A stretch of DNA of 7,224 nucleotides from the NCBI GenBank assembly GCA_030038335.1, contig JASHPC010000176.1, positions 1 to 7,224 of the forward strand, written 5' to 3'. The position numbers and the translations under genes are program-made. The notes beneath the pieces are model-generated. The model was not told where the DNA came from, made no database searches, and was given only the letters and a program-made list of their open reading frames with translations. Positions 6,346 through 7,224 of this stretch are shown one piece after another. Source of the stretch: Vulcanimicrobiota bacterium (GTDB lineage Bacteria > Vulcanimicrobiota > Vulcanimicrobiia > Vulcanimicrobiales > Vulcanimicrobiaceae). Positions within the stretch are counted from its first letter, which is position 1. Each line of letters begins with the position of its first letter.

Positions 6346-7224
6346 CACGCCTGATTCATTTGGCACAAGCCCTGGTCTTTCTTGGGCTGCCGGCCTGCGC
6401 CCGGCCGCCGAGCATCCCGCCGGGGACCGTGCGATTCGATATTGCCATCGATCCGTCGACACTCGACCCCCTCTTCTCACAGCCGGACGCGTCGTCAGCC
6501 GATCTCGAGGTCGACCGGCTGCTTTTCGAGCCGTTCATCGATTTCGATCCGCGCGGCCGTCCGGTTCCCGAGCTGCTGGCTGAGATCCCAACCGTGCAGA
6601 ACGGCGGCATCTCGGCCGATAGCCGGACGATCACGTATCGTCTGCGCAGGAACGTTCGATGGAGCGACGGCACGCCGGTGACGAGTGCCGACGTGCTCTT
6701 CACGTTGCACGCGATCTTGGATCCGAAAAACCCGGTGCGCTCGCAGGAGGGATACGATCTCATCGCCCGGGCCTGGGCACCGGATGCCCATACGGTCGTC
6801 TTCCATCTTCGGCGAGCGTGGGCGCCCGCGGTCATGACGTACTTCTCGTACGGGTTCTCGCCGCAGTTCGTGCTGCCGGCGCACGTTCTCGAAAAAGAGA
6901 CGCCGCTCGCGCGTGCGCCGTTCGGTGCCGCGCCGAACGTCGTCGACGGACCTTTCCGCTTCGTTTCGTGGACGCGCGGCGATCGCATCGAGCTCGCGGC
7001 GAACGCGCGGTTCTGGCGAGGCGCGCCGCGCGTCGCGCACCTCGACGTGCGCATCGTTCCCGATCCCGGGACGAACCTCGTGTTGCTGAGGTCCGGACAG
7101 TCGGACTGGAACCTGCTCGCGCCGGTCCAGTGGGCGCTCGCTCGCGGCACGCCGGGAGTTCGGTTCGTTCGCGTTCCGACGGCGGTCGTCGCAGGCATCT
7201 CGATCAACGCGTCGCACCCGCCGC
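6318..7224 (+). CDS. ABC transporter substrate-binding lipoprotein, family 5 (peptide/nickel type), 3' partial
   Basis: Extracytoplasmic solute-binding protein of an oligopeptide/dipeptide/nickel-type ABC importer. The ATG at 6318 opens a frame with no stop to the window end (302 codons; full proteins are usually 500-600). Residues 1-27 form a lipoprotein signal: Arg6 and Arg11, a hydrophobic stretch from about 12 to 24, and lipobox LPAC with Cys27 as lipidated residue. The mature part follows the SBP_bac_5 pattern: IDPSTLDPLFSQ (44-55), VDRLLFEPFIDFDPRGRPVP (65-84), ISADSRTITYRLR (98-110), then VRWSDGTPVTSADVLFTL (113-130), the family signature. VVDGPFRFVSWTRGDRIEL (208-226) and NARFWRGAPRV (229-239) follow. 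Later starts (for example TTG at 6360) would remove the basic n-region, so the ATG is preferred, although no good Shine-Dalgarno precedes it. Its start lies 15 bases from the divergent regulator. The ligand is unknown; peptides or amino acids feeding the lysine genes are only a suggestion. Confidence 0.88.
   Translation, partial: MDIFGRPSLTRLIHLAQALVFLGLPACARPPSIPPGTVRFDIAIDPSTLDPLFSQPDASSADLEVDRLLFEPFIDFDPRGRPVPELLAEIPTVQNGGISADSRTITYRLRRNVRWSDGTPVTSADVLFTLHAILDPKNPVRSQEGYDLIARAWAPDAHTVVFHLRRAWAPAVMTYFSYGFSPQFVLPAHVLEKETPLARAPFGAAPNVVDGPFRFVSWTRGDRIELAANARFWRGAPRVAHLDVRIVPDPGTNLVLLRSGQSDWNLLAPVQWALARGTPGVRFVRVPTAVVAGISINASHPP

Noticed and set aside
6356..7207. Two overlapping minus-strand frames (283 and 240 codons) at the right end
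   Set aside because: They lie opposite the SBP_bac_5 gene, whose frame is continuous and carries signal peptide, lipobox and family signature.

Overview
The window is GC-rich bacterial chromosome, coding almost end to end. It holds six protein genes in three blocks, with no RNA genes, mobile elements or CRISPR. Both end genes run off the window. The organism is a high-GC bacterium with a TCA cycle that uses the fused 2-oxoglutarate dehydrogenase best known from Actinobacteria. The mix of this fusion, a lysine 2,3-aminomutase plus 3,5-diaminohexanoate dehydrogenase pair and a family 5 substrate-binding lipoprotein could also fit an uncultured phylum such as Eremiobacterota/WPS-2. That placement is a low-confidence impression and needs a homology search.

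Layout. (1) 1-2826, plus strand: the 3' three quarters of a Kgd/OdhA-type 2-oxoglutarate dehydrogenase. The visible part starts inside the E2-like acyltransferase domain and continues through the complete thiamine-diphosphate E1 domain. (2) 2830-6302, minus strand: four tightly packed genes, read lrp -> kdd -> kamA -> LOG. lrp/kdd and kdd/kamA overlap by 4 bases each and kamA/LOG are 10 bases apart, so they look like one operon. (3) 6318-7224, plus strand: the start of a divergent family 5 (peptide/nickel type) ABC-transporter substrate-binding lipoprotein. The annotated start codons of the regulator and the binding protein are only 15 bases apart. Three copies of a TAGGC half-site sit at this junction.

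How the genes may work together (inference). KamA converts L-lysine to beta-lysine. Kdd is the dehydrogenase that acts after a beta-lysine 5,6-aminomutase in the same lysine-degradation pathway. That intermediate enzyme (KamDE) and the later steps (Kce, Kal) are not in this window, and the operon is closed at both ends, so they must be elsewhere or replaced. The Lrp-type regulator is the first gene of the operon and probably senses lysine or another amino acid, controlling itself, the catabolic genes and perhaps the divergent importer gene. The LOG-family protein at the end is a nucleotide phosphoribohydrolase relative. Its old family name, 'lysine decarboxylase', should not be read as function here. 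Points worth a second look: a KamA lacking the clostridial zinc site, an E2-like motif with Ala in place of Asp, and the very compressed divergent control region.
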